A stretch of 64,000 nucleotides of DNA from Blastobasis lacticolella (GCA_905147135.1 LR990049.1:14959428-15023427), one strand, 5' to 3'; shown: positions 38,250 through 50,154, counted from the first letter of the stretch. The notes: generated by a model from the sequence alone, not told the origin. Numbers and translations are program-made.

Positions 38250-38720
38250 TCCGCGGTCCGGCCGCAGCCCTGTTACGCTTTCAAATTGCGATCTCGCCGA
38301 TTTGCAGATGCAAGATAAGAAGCAATTAACCCGATCGAATATACGATCGGCCCGCATTCGACTCGCACATACATAACAACTTTTCCGAGGCAGTTAATAA
38401 ATAAAATCTCGTATTTGCGCTCGCCCACTGGCCCAATGATATATAACGTTTGTTAATTAGGTTATCTTCCCGGCGGCATCTACAAAGGGCCTCGGCTTAA
38501 AAGGCTCGTTGATATTAAGAACGCCGCTTATAACTTTTATCATAAATCACCCCGTGGCTAAGGCGCAAGCCGCGAGCCGCGAGGGCGCGCGAAAAAATGC
38601 GCCCTCGGAACAAAAAATATGCAAGTAATGACAAACGCACCCTGAGAGCTTTTTTGAGTCGGCTCGGACGGTGTGCGAGGAATTAATTAGATCGCGGAGA
38701 GAGCCGTAAGAGCGGAGCGG
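38250..38720. promoter_or_regulatory. Largest CpG-rich non-repetitive island; candidate developmental enhancer
   Basis: Nearly 500 bp alternating GC-rich blocks (GGCCGCAGCCC, GCGAGCCGCGAGGGCGCGCG) with homeodomain-type words: GCAATTAACCC near 38322, GTTAATTAGG near 38453, TATCATAAATCACC near 38539, GAATTAATTAGATC near 38681. No ORF and no match to any repeat family in the window. It lies 6.6 kb 5' of FoxB. Role is inferred. Confidence 0.35.
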
Positions 38721-38934
38721 TGTCAACCGACGCCGACGGCGTGCGGCGTGACGTCTTTGTTTTGCCCGCGCCTTCCCATTTCACTGGAAGTGCCCGATAG
38801 CGTGCCATTGGGGCGAACTTTGAAATGCTCGTCATTCACGGAAAGCAGGACGCAAATAGGTTTATTTATTTTTATCTAGCTGTACCTAATGTTATAAAAA
38901 GAGTTTGTTATTTTGTGTGGGACATACAATAACT

Positions 38935-39067
38935 AGGTATCAGTATGGGTTTCGGCCAGGGTGTGGGATCATGGACACCATATTTGCCCTGAGAATTGTC
39001 ATGAAGGAATACAGATCAAAGAATATGCTCCTGCATTTCCTATATCTGGACATGCAGAAGGCCTTTG
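38935..39067 (+). pseudogene. RTE-like LINE reverse-transcriptase fragment
   Basis: Open in one frame for RYQYGFRPGCGIMDTIFALR and IVMKEYRSKNMLLHFLYLDM, QKAFE. This is the RT block around motifs 2a-3 of RTE-type LINEs (the family norm is FRPGRGTMDAIF...LDLEKAFD). Similarity ends abruptly after the AFE, where the second Asp is lost. A decayed fragment, not functional. Confidence 0.85.
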
Positions 39068-39739
39068 AACTCGGCACCCCTCGCTTTCGAGGCCTATCTG
39101 CTCTCCATGAAGCCACCGACGCTCCACAGTATCTACCCTTAAATGTAAATCCCGCCAATAGACAAAGCGAGTCGCTCCTAAACCGGCTCAGTTACATTAC
39201 AAAGCAGCTCCCCTATCACTGAGCTAAAACAGCTAAGGGCCTAATGAGTCCGTGAGATCTCGTCGAAAGCGGAGCGGCGGCGTGATTACCGCCAGCCTCC
39301 CTGTAATAATAAAACATCGACATGCCTTTATCGGCTGCCTGTCCGATAACCATCCGTGACGAATTCGCACCACTCACAAGCGCAGGCGCACATCCACTCG
39401 CGAGCTCCATTTGTGTAGCCACACTCGAAAATCTACCTTGCGAAGAAGTATTTAAGACCGAATTTGTTAAACATAGCGGTACACATTTCTCCAGAACACG
39501 GAGGAAAATGCTCAAGATATGCGTACACTGATATTACCTATTCCCAACCAATTATATTGAGGGATTTGTTTTTGTTTTGGAAATGTTAGCTTGTTGGTTG
39601 GTAGTTGCATTAAGTATGCTCGTTTGGCTCATTGTCTTCTGAAGGACTTTCATATCGTAAAAGATCTTTATCAGGATTCCGAGACTCAAAAGAGAATATA
39701 GAACATAATAGATTTCTGTGCGTATGTCTCTTTGTCTCA

Positions 39740-39870
39740 GGAATGATAGATAGTGATTTCAAGTACTCATGGGCGATATTCTTAGTGTTGCTAATGTCTA
39801 TAGTGAGCGGTGACCACTTTCCATCAGGTGGCCCGCTTGCCTGTTTGCCTACAATATGATATAAAAAAAT
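39740..39870 (+). mobile_element. Family-C element, right part
   Basis: GGCGATATTCTTAGTGTTGC, TAATGTCTATAGTGAGCGGT, GACCACTTTCCATCAGGTGG, CCCGCTTGCCTGTTTGCC, then TATAAAAAAATG. The left terminal repeat is missing. Confidence 0.7.
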
Positions 39871-40182
39871 GTAGAAATTATAAAAAATTAAAAGGTGTAT
39901 ACCTATTAGCTTTTAAATAAACGCACAGAATATTGATACTAGTAAACGCAAGAAAATTTAAAATGTACTTGTCAATCAACATACTTTTTATACCTACTCT
40001 CTGTAAAATCAAAACAGAATAGGTCCGTTCTTACTAGCATGCTTGCCTAGCATTGGTTTAGAAAATATAATCCACAAACAGTTCATTACAAGTAGCTCTT
40101 CTGGATTTTGACCCTCCTCCAAAGCATTCACATAATTTTAGGCACCCAGTCACTGCCAGCTGTTTGACCGTCGCTTTATCTA

Positions 40183-40245
40183 GTCCCAGGGGTTCTATTT
40201 TTGAACCGCTCGCCTCAAGTATACCTCAATATTTTTTACTGAAAG
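40183..40245. mobile_element. Partial foldback family-G element
   Basis: GGGGTTCTATTTTTGAACCG, CTCGCCTCAAG, CCTCAATATTTTTTACTG match the left arm of family G; the right arm is absent. Confidence 0.6.
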
Positions 40246-41292
40246 CGAGTCATCAATTTTAATATCTGCTCGGTTCCCGTTTCCTTATCTTCTTCATTTG
40301 AGAGAGAGATCTTCCCGGCTCCCCGCACCTCCAGATAACTTCGTAGCTTCTCCATCGTAAGCTGGATGACATAATAGTGGCTTTTCTCTACATGTTTCTT
40401 CCTTATAATCCTTGTAAAAGCCCATACCCATACCCATTTAAGTAATCAGTTACAAGCAAGTTATAACTGTTACTTTACGAGACGGGTCATTAAAATTAAT
40501 TAATAACAGAATTTAATTAGCGGCTTATACATATACAAGGTATTTATTACCGTAATTCGTGTAATAGGTATTATGGTAAGCCGGAATAATGTATTTGAAT
40601 ATTCTACCCCGTTAATGCTCTCACACAAAATGTGAGCCACATATTAATGAACATTAACATGTATCCGCTGTATTGTGATGCATAGTGTAAATTGAAATGA
40701 CTAAACTATAACTTCATCTCTTAAATAATAACTTATGAACATTGTAATTTACTGGAAACTGTCTATTCTATGTATGTATCTTATTTTATATTAATAGTAT
40801 TGTGAATCCTTTCATATCTACGACAAGGTTATCAATTACTGAAATTTACAGCGACGTGCTTTAAATTATGTTCCATACCTACCTGTGTGTTTGCCTACGT
40901 GACTTTGTATTGATACCATTCAAGGTATATGTAGCAAACTGTAGTAGTACATGACTATGAAAAGTTTAATTGTGAGAATGATAATTACTAAACCGACTAT
41001 TTTATAAACGCGATAGTTCACTAAACTAGTTTAAGCGAAGTTCCACGCAAAAACAACTAAATGAATTTTACGATACTTTTCAGTGTCGTAGCTTACTTAT
41101 ATCTCAGAATCTTTTATTTGTACCGCAATTTATTGTAGTTCTCGAGGGAATAGGCCGATAACCGAATTTTGCGGGGACGAAGCTAATGTTTTATTTTCGA
41201 TGATTTAAAAATGATTTGAGAGATTTACTGTAAATATATATATTAATAGCAAAAAAATATATGCAATTTATACTTATTCAATAGTTTTATAG
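40246..41292. other. AT-rich gene-free stretch
   Basis: Nothing recognised: no long ORF, no clear repeat family. Confidence 0.35.
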
Positions 41293-41503
41293 AGCGTCGG
41301 TGGCCTAATGGTTAATGTGTCCCTCTCATAAGCCAAAGGTACCGGGTTCGAACCCCAGTGCCATGTACCAATACCTCTGAGATTTATTAGTTGAACACTA
41401 ACCGACGGTCTTACGGTGAGGGAAAACATCGTCATGACAAGACGGACACCCGGGTCTTTGCACGCAAGAGCACAACCGGGACATTAACGCCAAGATTATG
41501 ATT
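41293..41503 (+). mobile_element. SINE family A with intact tRNA-like head, internally deleted
   Basis: Head GTCGGTGGCCTAATGGTTAA and GGTACCGGGTTCGAACCCC (B box), CCATGTACCAA, then CTTACGGTGAGGGAAAACAT and CGTCATGA followed directly by GACGGACACCCGGG and AGCACAACCGGGACATTAAC, GCCAAGATTATGATT. About 100 bp of the usual body is missing. Confidence 0.85.
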
Positions 41504-42221
41504 TTATAATATAAAATTGATTATAATACTTCGTTTTATGCCACGCGCCAGCTTACACTTGACAGGCTGCACTAAATACAGCAAAAACAATTATTTAAAA
41601 ATGACAACCATCTTTAAATAATGTAACATAGTAATTATTGTCGATCAGGTTTAATTAGCGCTCATGGCTATTATCTACTTTATATTTAAGTACCTGTCGA
41701 TGAAAAACGGTCTTTACTACTAGTTATGACTAATAAAAATATTAACATTTGGTGCCTTTTTATGATAGCTGTTGCAACACACGTATATTTACCGTCTATC
41801 GGCCATTAGAGCAATATTACGTTGGTAATTATTTCCGCTGTTAACTAATTTAATTTGTTTCACAGCAAAAAAGCAACGATCAACTACTTCCATGGTTTCG
41901 GCGAAATCCTAAAGTAACATTGTCACGTTTCAGGGCGCAATCGGAAAACAGCTAATTTCTATCGCTGTTTTACTTTATTTGGGTAGAGGTGGCATTGAAT
42001 TGCAATTTGAATGCCTATAAGTGTCTAAAGTAACTGTAGACTTCCTTAGAATAATATAACTACAAACATACGCCTATTATAAACTTTGTAAACGTTTCTA
42101 AAGATTGATGTCATGAAGGTCATTGTCTCAAAAACCTTTACTGATTCATCCGAGCACTAAGTAGTTGTGACCTGATATTTCACAAGTACCTAAGAAAGTA
42201 CGTGCGGAATAGGAGCTTGCA

Positions 42222-42395
42222 CCTGCCGGTATCAGCAAAGAGGCCTCGTGCGATGGATTGACATCGCTGAGTCGGATGCGAGACCCAGGGGCCTACGACG
42301 CGAGGATGCCGAAGACCGGGCGAAGCGGAGGAGAATGAGTACTAAAGTGGACCCTGGCAGAGGCCGGGATAAGCGCTAGGACAATGATGGTTGTC
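42222..42395 (+). mobile_element. RTE-like LINE 3' end
   Basis: Encodes RWIDIAESDARPRGLRREDA and EDRAKRRRMSTKVDPGRG then a stop; the diagnostic AKW is AKR here. Ends near ACAATGATGG. Sister of 11616-11778. Confidence 0.85.
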
Positions 42396-42419
42396 TTACA
42401 AGTAAGACAAACATCATTG
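42382..42419. repeat. 18-bp near-perfect palindrome at the RTE 3' end
   Basis: Arms 42382-42399 and 42402-42419 match 17 of 18 around a 2-nt centre (AA). It overlaps the last bases of the RTE fragment, so half of the palindrome is element tail and half is flank. Confidence 0.8.
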
Positions 42420-42549
42420 CTAGTGTGCAGTCATACATCATCATCGTCTTGATGTGGTGTGTAGTCATTTACTGTATTCAAATTACAATACCTATAAATA
42501 CTATCTCTGACTATAATGAAGATTTTTGTTACTTAATAACCTGCTAAAG

Positions 42550-42780
42550 GTAATATTATAAACGCGAAAGTTTGTAAGAAGGAGATGAAGGCTGAGGAGG
42601 AGATGTTTGTTACTTTTACACACAAAAGTAAAGAACGGATTTTGAGCAAATTTTGTAATGTTTGCTACTTTACAAACGCTGTAATTTATCACGAAATTCA
42701 ATATAGTTCCCACGGGAATACCTACCTACGGCACAACCAACGTAGTCCCGGGCAAGAGTTAGTCCGTGAAATCTTCAATT
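42550..42780 (+). mobile_element. Old repeat resembling lepidopteran Helitron-like short elements
   Basis: AATATTATAAACGCGAAAGT, TTGTAAG ... AACGGATTTTG ... GTTCCCACGGGAATACC ... AACGTAGTCCCGGGCAAGA GTTAGT. The same order of words is seen at 47231, 52255 and 61600. Confidence 0.5.
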
Positions 42781-43312
42781 TAGTATGAAAAAAGAAACGT
42801 TTGTCTAGATTTGTGTAATTAGACCTAGCGCTTCGCCAGTGCGAAACCACTCGTGCGTGTATTTTGCTTAGATACTTTACTTTGCCAGTTCACAAGTTTC
42901 CTTTTTTACTGGTAAATTTTTTTATTTAGTTGTTTTGTCATTTTTAATGCTCACCTTTTATTAGAAAGTTTCGTGAATTTCCGCTGTGTTTATTGTTGTA
43001 ACAACATCGACTCCATTGAATGGAATCAATATTTTATTAGCGTTTGGTGCCAGGTAGAGTGTAGCACCAACCACTACCGTTTACAACTTTGCCTTCTAAG
43101 TTTGATGTATAGGACCTCAGTTGACCACAGAATGAACAGCAACATTGTCTTTGATGTAGTAACCACCTCCAAACGAGAAACAACATTGAAGCAATTTCCG
43201 ATCCACCTTCATAGCATAACTTCCCGTCTTTGGGAAGATTCTTATGGAACAATAGACATTGACTGGCTGGCTATTTACTCAATTATGAATGTAATGATTA
43301 TAATTAGTTGAT

Positions 43313-43430
43313 ATTCGTTCGTATGCCGATGCTCTTACGATGACGGAAAATATCGTGAGAAAACCTGCAAATTTAGGCGACTGAACGTTTAACCGTGATC
43401 TATACTGGTCAGGTTCCCCTAGATTAACCT
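43313..43430 (+). mobile_element. SINE family A fragment
   Basis: GCCGATGCTCTTACGATGAC, GGAAAATATCGTGA, AAACCTGCAAATTTAGGCGA, GGTCAGGTTCCCCTA: middle of family A only. Confidence 0.75.
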
Positions 43431-44079
43431 CTTCACTTCAAGATGATTATTTATTTTTCAAGCTCTCTTACAATTTTAGACATAAAATGTTTCGGTACCT
43501 ACATATCTAATTTAATTGAATCTAACTAAGTTTTGCGGGTAAAGGAATGATTAGCGCGATCATGAGTGAGTTAAATGGAAGACATCCTAGTGTGCCGATC
43601 CCACTTATTGGGATAAGGGCAGGTGGACGATGAAAAACTTGCTAATTGACTTAGAGTCAAACACCGCATTACATATTTACTTTTAACCTGTAAAAGTCGG
43701 TAGTTTTTCGGAGGTGCGCGAGCGCAGTTTTTGCGCTGCCCATCGCCGCTCACGACCGGACGGCGTCCAGCAAAAACCGCTTGCGTCGTGACCGATGCGT
43801 CGATCGGGCACTTTTTACCTCCTACAGCCTATTTCTAGAATTTGTTCGGCATTTTCAGATTGTAGTTTCACACAGCGTAAAAAGCAAACCGCTTCGAACC
43901 GAATCGAAGTGTTATTGTATAAAAGCAATATAATTTCGAGATATGTAATGCAGTGTCAGCTTAGATTATCCAATTGTGTGGTGCCAAAATGGGTTTAATA
44001 CCGCCCGCTAAACTCGACTTTTTACGGTTAGGAGTTTAAAGACGAAAAATGGAGTTATTCTACTTAAAATGGTTTTTTT

Positions 44080-44690
44080 ATTTCAAATATTGGATCTCGT
44101 TTTTTTTGGGGTCACCATTTCAAACATTTTTACTTCAAAGAGCAAATCATAATGAACTTTTCCATTTTTGTAATGGTTTAAAGAATATATGTTACCGACC
44201 ATTAAAAACAACCATTGTAGAGTCTTAAATGTAGAATTTAGCAGGTCTACATTAAATTAAGTTAAATATGATTTGATTTTGTAACACCTTCACCTATAAT
44301 AAAACCTAAGTTAAATTAAATATTGTTGCAAGTCAATGTCAATGTTTAAAAAAAGAATATTAGTATATTACAGATACCTATCATGGAAACATCAAGTTTT
44401 CTCTATTAAATCCAATAAATTTCTCTAATTTCTCTAAATAAGATATAGAGTTACATCCGAAATCATTTAAGATTTGAAAGACTAAAAATTAGCTTTTTTT
44501 CAAACTTCGTGTCTCGTTTATTTTCGGGATACCATTTCAAGGAACGTTTTTACTCACAAAGAGCACTATAGTTGATCGAAGAAAGAGCACCAAATATAGA
44601 TATATTTAGAGAGAATTTGTTCATATTTTTGGGTATATAGAGTCTACATTAAACTAGAAATCTTAGTGAGTAGGTACAACTTATAAATAA
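44080..44690 (+). repeat. Two diverged direct copies, about 200 bp each, upstream of FoxB
   Basis: 44080-44285 and 44495-44690 share TCTCGTTT.TTT..GGG...CCATTTCAA, TTTTTACT..CAAAGAGCA, then AGAGTCT and CTACATTAAA. They differ by substitutions and indels and match no other repeat here. Confidence 0.6.
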
Positions 44691-45094
44691 AATTCCATAC
44701 TCACCTGTACTATTTCAAAAGCCCATGCTACGAGCAACTAAAAGCACGAGCGCATACTAAATACCTGGCAATATGGCTCTTGTTTATCGAGTACTGCGCG
44801 CACTAAGCACCTCATTTACAATTTAAAGTTCACTCACGGCACAATGTATCACATCAAGTCACTGCACCGTTTCATCTCGCCGCCCAACAAAATTATTATG
44901 CCAAGAATTTTAATAATACTCATTCATCGTTGAATTGGTGTATAATTCAAATCTCTTTTTCTGTATCATCGTAATTTACATACGCTAAATAAAAAGCGGT
45001 GTCATCACAAAAGATATTTGGAGGCAATATAAACATAATATCAATTTAAATTCCTTGTTAGTGGAGCGAAAGCCGACATCATACCTGAAGCGGG

Positions 45095-45299
45095 AGGGAT
45101 CCCATTGGTTGAGGCGGCGGCCAATGGGGGCCGAGTGCGGAGGCGCGGGGGGCGCGGCGCCGGGGCAGGCGGGTCTTGGGCGCGCTCTCTCCGCACCTCA
45201 GTTCCTGGCCGTACCTCGTATCGAAGTGACGTGACCGCACACCGCATTGTGATTGACTCTGTAACATCATCTGTTATTCATCAGTCAGTGGAAGTGACG
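45095..45299 (+). promoter_or_regulatory. FoxB promoter/5' UTR with inverted CCAAT boxes
   Basis: CCCATTGG (45101-45108) and CCAATGGG (45121-45128) form an exact inverted pair 12 bp apart, in a CpG-rich block about 190 bp before the FoxB ATG. This suits NF-Y-type binding. A TCAGTT initiator-like word lies at 45198-45203. The transcription start is not provable from sequence. Confidence 0.55.
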
Positions 45300-46043
45300 A
45301 TGCCGCGGCCGTCGCGCGAGTCGTACGGCGACCAGAAGCCCCCGTATTCCTACATTTCGCTGACGGCGATGGCGATCTGGAGCTCGCCGGAGCGCATGCT
45401 GCCGCTGTCGGAGATCTACCGGTTTATCACGGACCGGTTCCCGTACTACCGGCGCAACACGCAGCGCTGGCAGAACTCGCTACGGCACAACCTCTCCTTC
45501 AACGACTGCTTCGTGAAGGTGCCGCGCCGGCCGGACCGCCCGGGGAAGGGCGCGTACTGGACGCTGCATCCGCAGGCGTTCGACATGTTCGAGAATGGAT
45601 CCCTACTCCGGCGCCGCAAGCGATTCAAGCTGCAGAAAGGGGAGAAGGACAACCTGAACGCGGAGTTGGCTGCGTTGGCGAGTTTCAACAGAGCGTTCCT
45701 GGCGCGTCAGGCGACGGCGCCGCCGCCTCCGCCGCCGCTGCCGACGGGGTTGTACTCGCCGCCGCTGTGCACGCAGCTGAGTCCGGAGCCGGCGGAGGTG
45801 CCGGAGGTCCCGCTGACGGTGGTGGCGCGCGAGCGGCCGCGGCGCGCGTTCACGATCGAGGCGCTGCTGCAGCCGGAGCCGCCGCGGCCAGCGTCGCCGC
45901 TGGTGCCGCTGCCGCAGCCGCTGGCGCTCCCGCCGTACGTGCTGGCGGCGCAGCGCTACCACGCCGAGCTGCTGCACGCGGCGGCGCACGCGCTGCGGCC
46001 GTGCTACCTGCCGCCGCACCCGCCGCCGCTGCCCGTCGCGTGA
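45300..46043 (+). CDS. FoxB: FoxB forkhead transcription factor, single exon
   Basis: 247 residues, intronless. The N-terminus [20 protein letters not shown] runs into a complete forkhead domain (about 13-103): [20 protein letters not shown], helix-3 [20 protein letters not shown] (recognition helix), then wing 2 KGAYWTLHP and [19 protein letters not shown] at the very start and KGAYWTLHP...DMFENGS are FoxB hallmarks (Drosophila fd96Ca/fd96Cb, vertebrate FOXB1/2). A Pro/Ala-rich tail holds an eh1-like Groucho-binding motif AFTIEALL at 183-190. The ATG at 45300 is preferred over one at 45105 because the family begins MPRP; the extra 65 codons look like translated GC-rich 5' UTR. It is expected to bind DNA in the nucleus and pattern neural tissue. 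GC content is far above its surroundings. An antisense frame of 176 codons at 45603-46133 is a GC artefact. Confidence 0.96.
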   Translation: MPRPSRESYGDQKPPYSYISLTAMAIWSSPERMLPLSEIYRFITDRFPYYRRNTQRWQNSLRHNLSFNDCFVKVPRRPDRPGKGAYWTLHPQAFDMFENGSLLRRRKRFKLQKGEKDNLNAELAALASFNRAFLARQATAPPPPPPLPTGLYSPPLCTQLSPEPAEVPEVPLTVVARERPRRAFTIEALLQPEPPRPASPLVPLPQPLALPPYVLAAQRYHAELLHAAAHALRPCYLPPHPPPLPVA

Positions 46044-46185
46044 CGCCCGCCGCCCGCGCCCGCCTACCCACACTTCCCGTGCAATGCTAGACTGTAAGTA
46101 AACCAGTAAACCACTCGTTGTCAGAACTGACAAGTGTTGATTCCTACGAAAAAATATGGTGACACGTATGGTTTGTTAGTAACTA

Positions 46186-46191
46186 AATAAA
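46186..46191 (+). other. Candidate polyadenylation signal of FoxB
   Basis: AATAAA 143 bp after the stop codon, in ACTAAATAAAACTG. Confidence 0.55.
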
Positions 46192-47230
46192 ACTGTGAAC
46201 GCGTATGTTTAGCTATGATGATGGTCAAAATCAATAGTTAGCCTATCTTGTACAAATTATAGTGTTGTTTATGTTTGAAAGTGTGTCGCGGCGAGGCTGC
46301 GGCGCGGCGCGAGGCCTAAACTGTATTAATTGCTCGGCCTACGGGCGCACGGCCGGGGCCGGTTATGTTCCGAAATAATATTAATATCGCATGATATTGT
46401 ATGTGATCTCACATTTAGGTAATTGTTAAATATGTGCTGCGTTTTATCAAGCAAATTCTGCAATATGTAGAAAGAGAAGCCTCTTATATTTTTCTGTTAT
46501 TTTAATTATTCCTACTTTTTTCTTGTAATTTTCTGTTTTACGATGTGGAATCCCGCAAACGCCAAATTTGCAATATTTTACAAACAATTTACAACATATA
46601 TTTAATTTACACAACAACCGTGGTCAATACCTACGCTTTTTATTGCATTTGATTACTTTTGAAATAGTAGAATAGCGATTATGTCATAGTACTATGAAGA
46701 AGGATTGTTATTTATTTTAGATAAGAAAAATTACTACTTATTAGAGTTAACAAATAATTTTGTTTATTTTTGTAGATAAATAATGATCATTGTAAATATT
46801 GTTTTGTTAAAAAGTGTCTAGTATTACTATATTAAACTGAATAATTCTTGCCAAAATTCTATTTTATTGTAGTAACGACCTTACCCTACATTTCGTACTA
46901 GATCGACGATAACAAGACGACTTGGGTATCTTTATTTCTAAGTCTGTTTTTGTCAAACGACGTGGGGGGTTCCGCCTAAGGCCGTAAAGGAGACATGGTA
47001 AATGGTAAAAAATAGGTATTAATTTGGTCGGTAAATGGTAAAAAATGGTATCGGAGGAGGTCCATTTTCACGGTGTAACGCGGCGCGTCGGTCGCGTTTG
47101 TGCCGTAATGGCTCGTGGTATGCGGTGCTGACTCACCCGCCCCTTGTTACATCCCTGGCTAAACGGCCACGCGGAAAGTATTGGGGAAATAAAAAGGATG
47201 AGAGAAAAAAAATTGTCCAGGGCAGAAATA
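46192..47230. other. Gene-free stretch after FoxB
   Basis: A CpG-rich patch at 46285-46370 (GCGGCGAGGCTGCGGCGCGG) is followed by AT-rich DNA. No gene seen. Alternative longer FoxB 3' UTRs could extend here. Confidence 0.35.
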
Positions 47231-47455
47231 GTCTGTACTAATATTATAAAGTGGAAAAGTTTGTACGTGTGAGAGTTTCTATGTTCGTTTGTTGGGTATG
47301 TTAGGGGTAATCTTCGAAACTACTTGACCAATTAAAGTTCATTCACGAGTATGATCGGGTACGCTTTATCCCGGAAACGTAACAGGATACTGTGGGATAG
47401 TTGAGTGCTTATTACAGAGATCCGGACTGTGCGGCGGAGAAAACCGTGGGGAATG
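47231..47455 (+). mobile_element. Old repeat resembling lepidopteran Helitron-like short elements
   Basis: TACTAATATTATAAAGTGGA, AAAGTTTGTACGTGTGAG, TTCGTTTGTTGG, GGATACTGTGGGATAG, then a GGGGAATGGCTAGT end. Shares layout with 42550 and 52255. Confidence 0.5.
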
Positions 47456-47904
47456 GCTAGTTCATATAATAATATTTTATTTTTATTTTCTATTATTAAG
47501 AAAACTTACAGCTAAAGTAGGTTACATTAAATTGTTGGATAAATGGGTATGAAAATACAGTGACACTGTATCAAAACATAAAATACAATTTCCACCCGTA
47601 AACAATTCAGTAGGTAGGCTACATTTTGACATTATTTCTAATAGTTCTATGGTGTACGGCAGAGTAAAATCTAATATAACATTATAAACAAAAATTTTAA
47701 CGGTGCTATTGAACGTGAGTAGGGTTGCCCAAGACAGACAAAACAGGAAATCGTTGGAGACGGCTTTTGCCATTAGGCACACTGAATTGCGTGATATTTT
47801 TGGGCGTTATTTGTAGTGTTATAGTTCAGAATAAATGGCTCAATAATAAATTGAATGTGGAAGAGGCAAAAGATGTGTATCTGTATTGAGCTTGTGGTGC
47901 GGAC

Positions 47905-47996
47905 GCGGGTGTAACATGGTACTCCTGCCATAAAATATTAAAATTTTATGGCGGGTGTAACATGGTACTCTTGCCATAAAATATGAAAATTTTATT
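47905..47996 (+). repeat. Tandem duplication, two 46-bp units
   Basis: GCGGGTGTAACATGGTACTC at 47905 recurs at 47951 and the following CTTGCCATAAAATAT repeats with few changes. Each unit has an internal small palindrome GCCATAAAAT / ATTTTATGGC. Confidence 0.8.
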
Positions 47997-48429
47997 TTAT
48001 GCAAAGATCTTGCACTAATGTGGAGGGCGCTAAATCCAAATATGTACCTATCTACTGTTATAGGATAGATTATTTTTAAATAAATGTTTCAAAGGTACGA
48101 AGTTGATTAATCGGCTCATTTTTTGTTGTTGTTAGAGGCTCGCAGCTTATATTGTTTGCTACTCATTATTTTGCTTCCTTCTTCCTTATGCACAGTACTG
48201 GAAAGTCTGTATACTAGAAGTTTTGCTCATAATTAATTTGACTATATTACCTCGTCTTCAGGCCCTCTGATTGTTGAAACTCTATCTTTTTTTGGGTCGC
48301 AGATTCAAGTCATACAAAAATGAGTTCAGCTGGATATAGCTGTCAAATAATACAATAGGTAAAGTAAAAGCTGTACGAGTACATTATTGAACACTCAAAT
48401 ATTTATTGCTTCATAAATGTCCCTACTTA

Positions 48430-48525
48430 ATTACATTAATATATCAATAATTGTAATGTAATTTGATGTTTATTATTCAATATTATAATGTGATATAATT
48501 TGATGTTTATTAATTAATATTAAGA
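48430..48525 (+). repeat. Imperfect AT-rich tandem duplication
   Basis: AATTTGATGTTTATTATTCA and AATTTGATGTTTATTAATTA, each preceded by TAATGT.AT, about 40 bp apart. Confidence 0.55.
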
Positions 48526-50154
48526 CAGGTCACGCTTGACATGTCTCTTCTATAGGTACTAATAGCTGCCGTCAAATATTAATAAACCTGAGGCTTGGTC
48601 ACATATAGAAAGGCATATCTGGTAATTTTTTTGTAATGTACTAATTAAAACATTGATTGAATTCTACAATACAATTATAATCATGCATAATAGGTACCTA
48701 ATATTTGCAAAAGCTTACGTAGCCATATTTTAATATTCAATAGTTCTAATATTTAGAGACATTAAAATATGAGCAAAATCAGATACTATTGTTGAATAGG
48801 AAGTGATTTTTGAAAGCGTGTTTTGTGGCGAGCGCGGCCGTACAAAAGACATCAACGCGCGCAGTTTTAGAATTAACTAAAAATAACGCAGCCGGTGTTT
48901 GATGCGACTATAAATGAAGTTGGAAATAGTTATTGCACGTAAAACTTAAATAAGTCATTACAATGTGATACAGTTGCTTGGAACAGGTGCAACAATGTGA
49001 CACTTCGCAACTAATAATGCACAATATTATTATTAGTAGAAACTAAATTAAACACAACAAAATATTTCTCACGATCATTATCATTTAGCTACCAAAAGGC
49101 GCGGTGACAATATCGTCCTATTGTAACTTAATTACTTTCATTCCTAAATTATGGATAACTGTTGTGATTACTGTCATAGTTTGTAGCAATACAGAAATTC
49201 CAAAGACGCAAATAATCGCCGCCTATTATCGGGGTTTGTGTGTTTATGCGTCAATGTATAGATTTACCTGTTTATGAGTTATCTGTGGGGAAATCCCATC
49301 GTTTGTCGAGTGATGTGCCATCAATACAAACAGTAGTTAATACTTACTTAATAAAAACAACATGGCTGTTTGTTCAGCTGCGCAGGCGGCGGTCGTGCGT
49401 CAGAGAGCCGCCTAATAGCGATTTATGCACATATCAATTTGGTATAATTAAGAACAATTATCGTTATTCGATTAAAATGCATCGATCCCGTAATAGCGCC
49501 CGGGGTAATGTAAAGAATTGATTATCTGGTCAAAGAGGGAAAGTTAAAACTAAAACTGCGTGTTTTAGAATGCCGTGAACGTCGCAAATTCTATGAAAAA
49601 TATCTTTCAGACCAAAAATGATAACTTGATGAGCGTTAGCGGTTTTTAGTTGGTAACTTTGGGACACTTATATTGGGAAATAGTTATAGCTTTTGGGTTG
49701 TTTGCTTACATATACTATGGTTTTAACACAAAATAATTCCCAATTTCATAATAGAACTCAAAATTTTCACCAATAAGTAACATTGCCCAAAATTTCTTAA
49801 AATTATAGTAATACATGTTTTTAGGCGCTCATTTTTGAACGGTGAAGGAACTGAAGCTCTAACTGAACCGTCACTCGTCACCAAAGATCTGAATTCGGCC
49901 GCGAAGGTGCGTTGTCTGGCAGCGGAGACTTTGCCTGGTGGCGCGGCAAAGACGACGCTATGCGTAATAACTATAAGGTTGCCACGTCTCTTCTGTATAT
50001 ACCGCGTCTATGGTCCAAGATCTTTGCTCGTCACGCTGGTCGGTGACACTGAATCGGGTATACTCGGTTCAAGTCGGAAGTATTCACTGTTGTCTCAAAT
50101 AGGATTTTGAAAATTCTTTCTCTAATAGGAAGCTACATTATTCTCGATGGAGAG
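48526..50154. other. Gene-free stretch with moderately CpG-rich blocks
   Basis: 48800-48930 and 49085-49260 mix GC-rich and homeodomain-like words (GAATTAACTAAAAATAACGC, CAAATAATCGCCGCC). No repeat match and no gene. Weak candidates for regulatory DNA. Confidence 0.3.

Noticed and set aside
45105..45299. In-frame N-terminal extension of FoxB by 65 residues
   Set aside because: FoxB proteins begin MPRP at 45300; the extension is Gly/Arg/Ala-rich and overlaps the CCAAT promoter region.
45603..46133. 176-codon Arg-rich ORF antisense to FoxB
   Set aside because: Explained by the GC-rich codon usage of FoxB; composition is low-complexity Arg/Gln.
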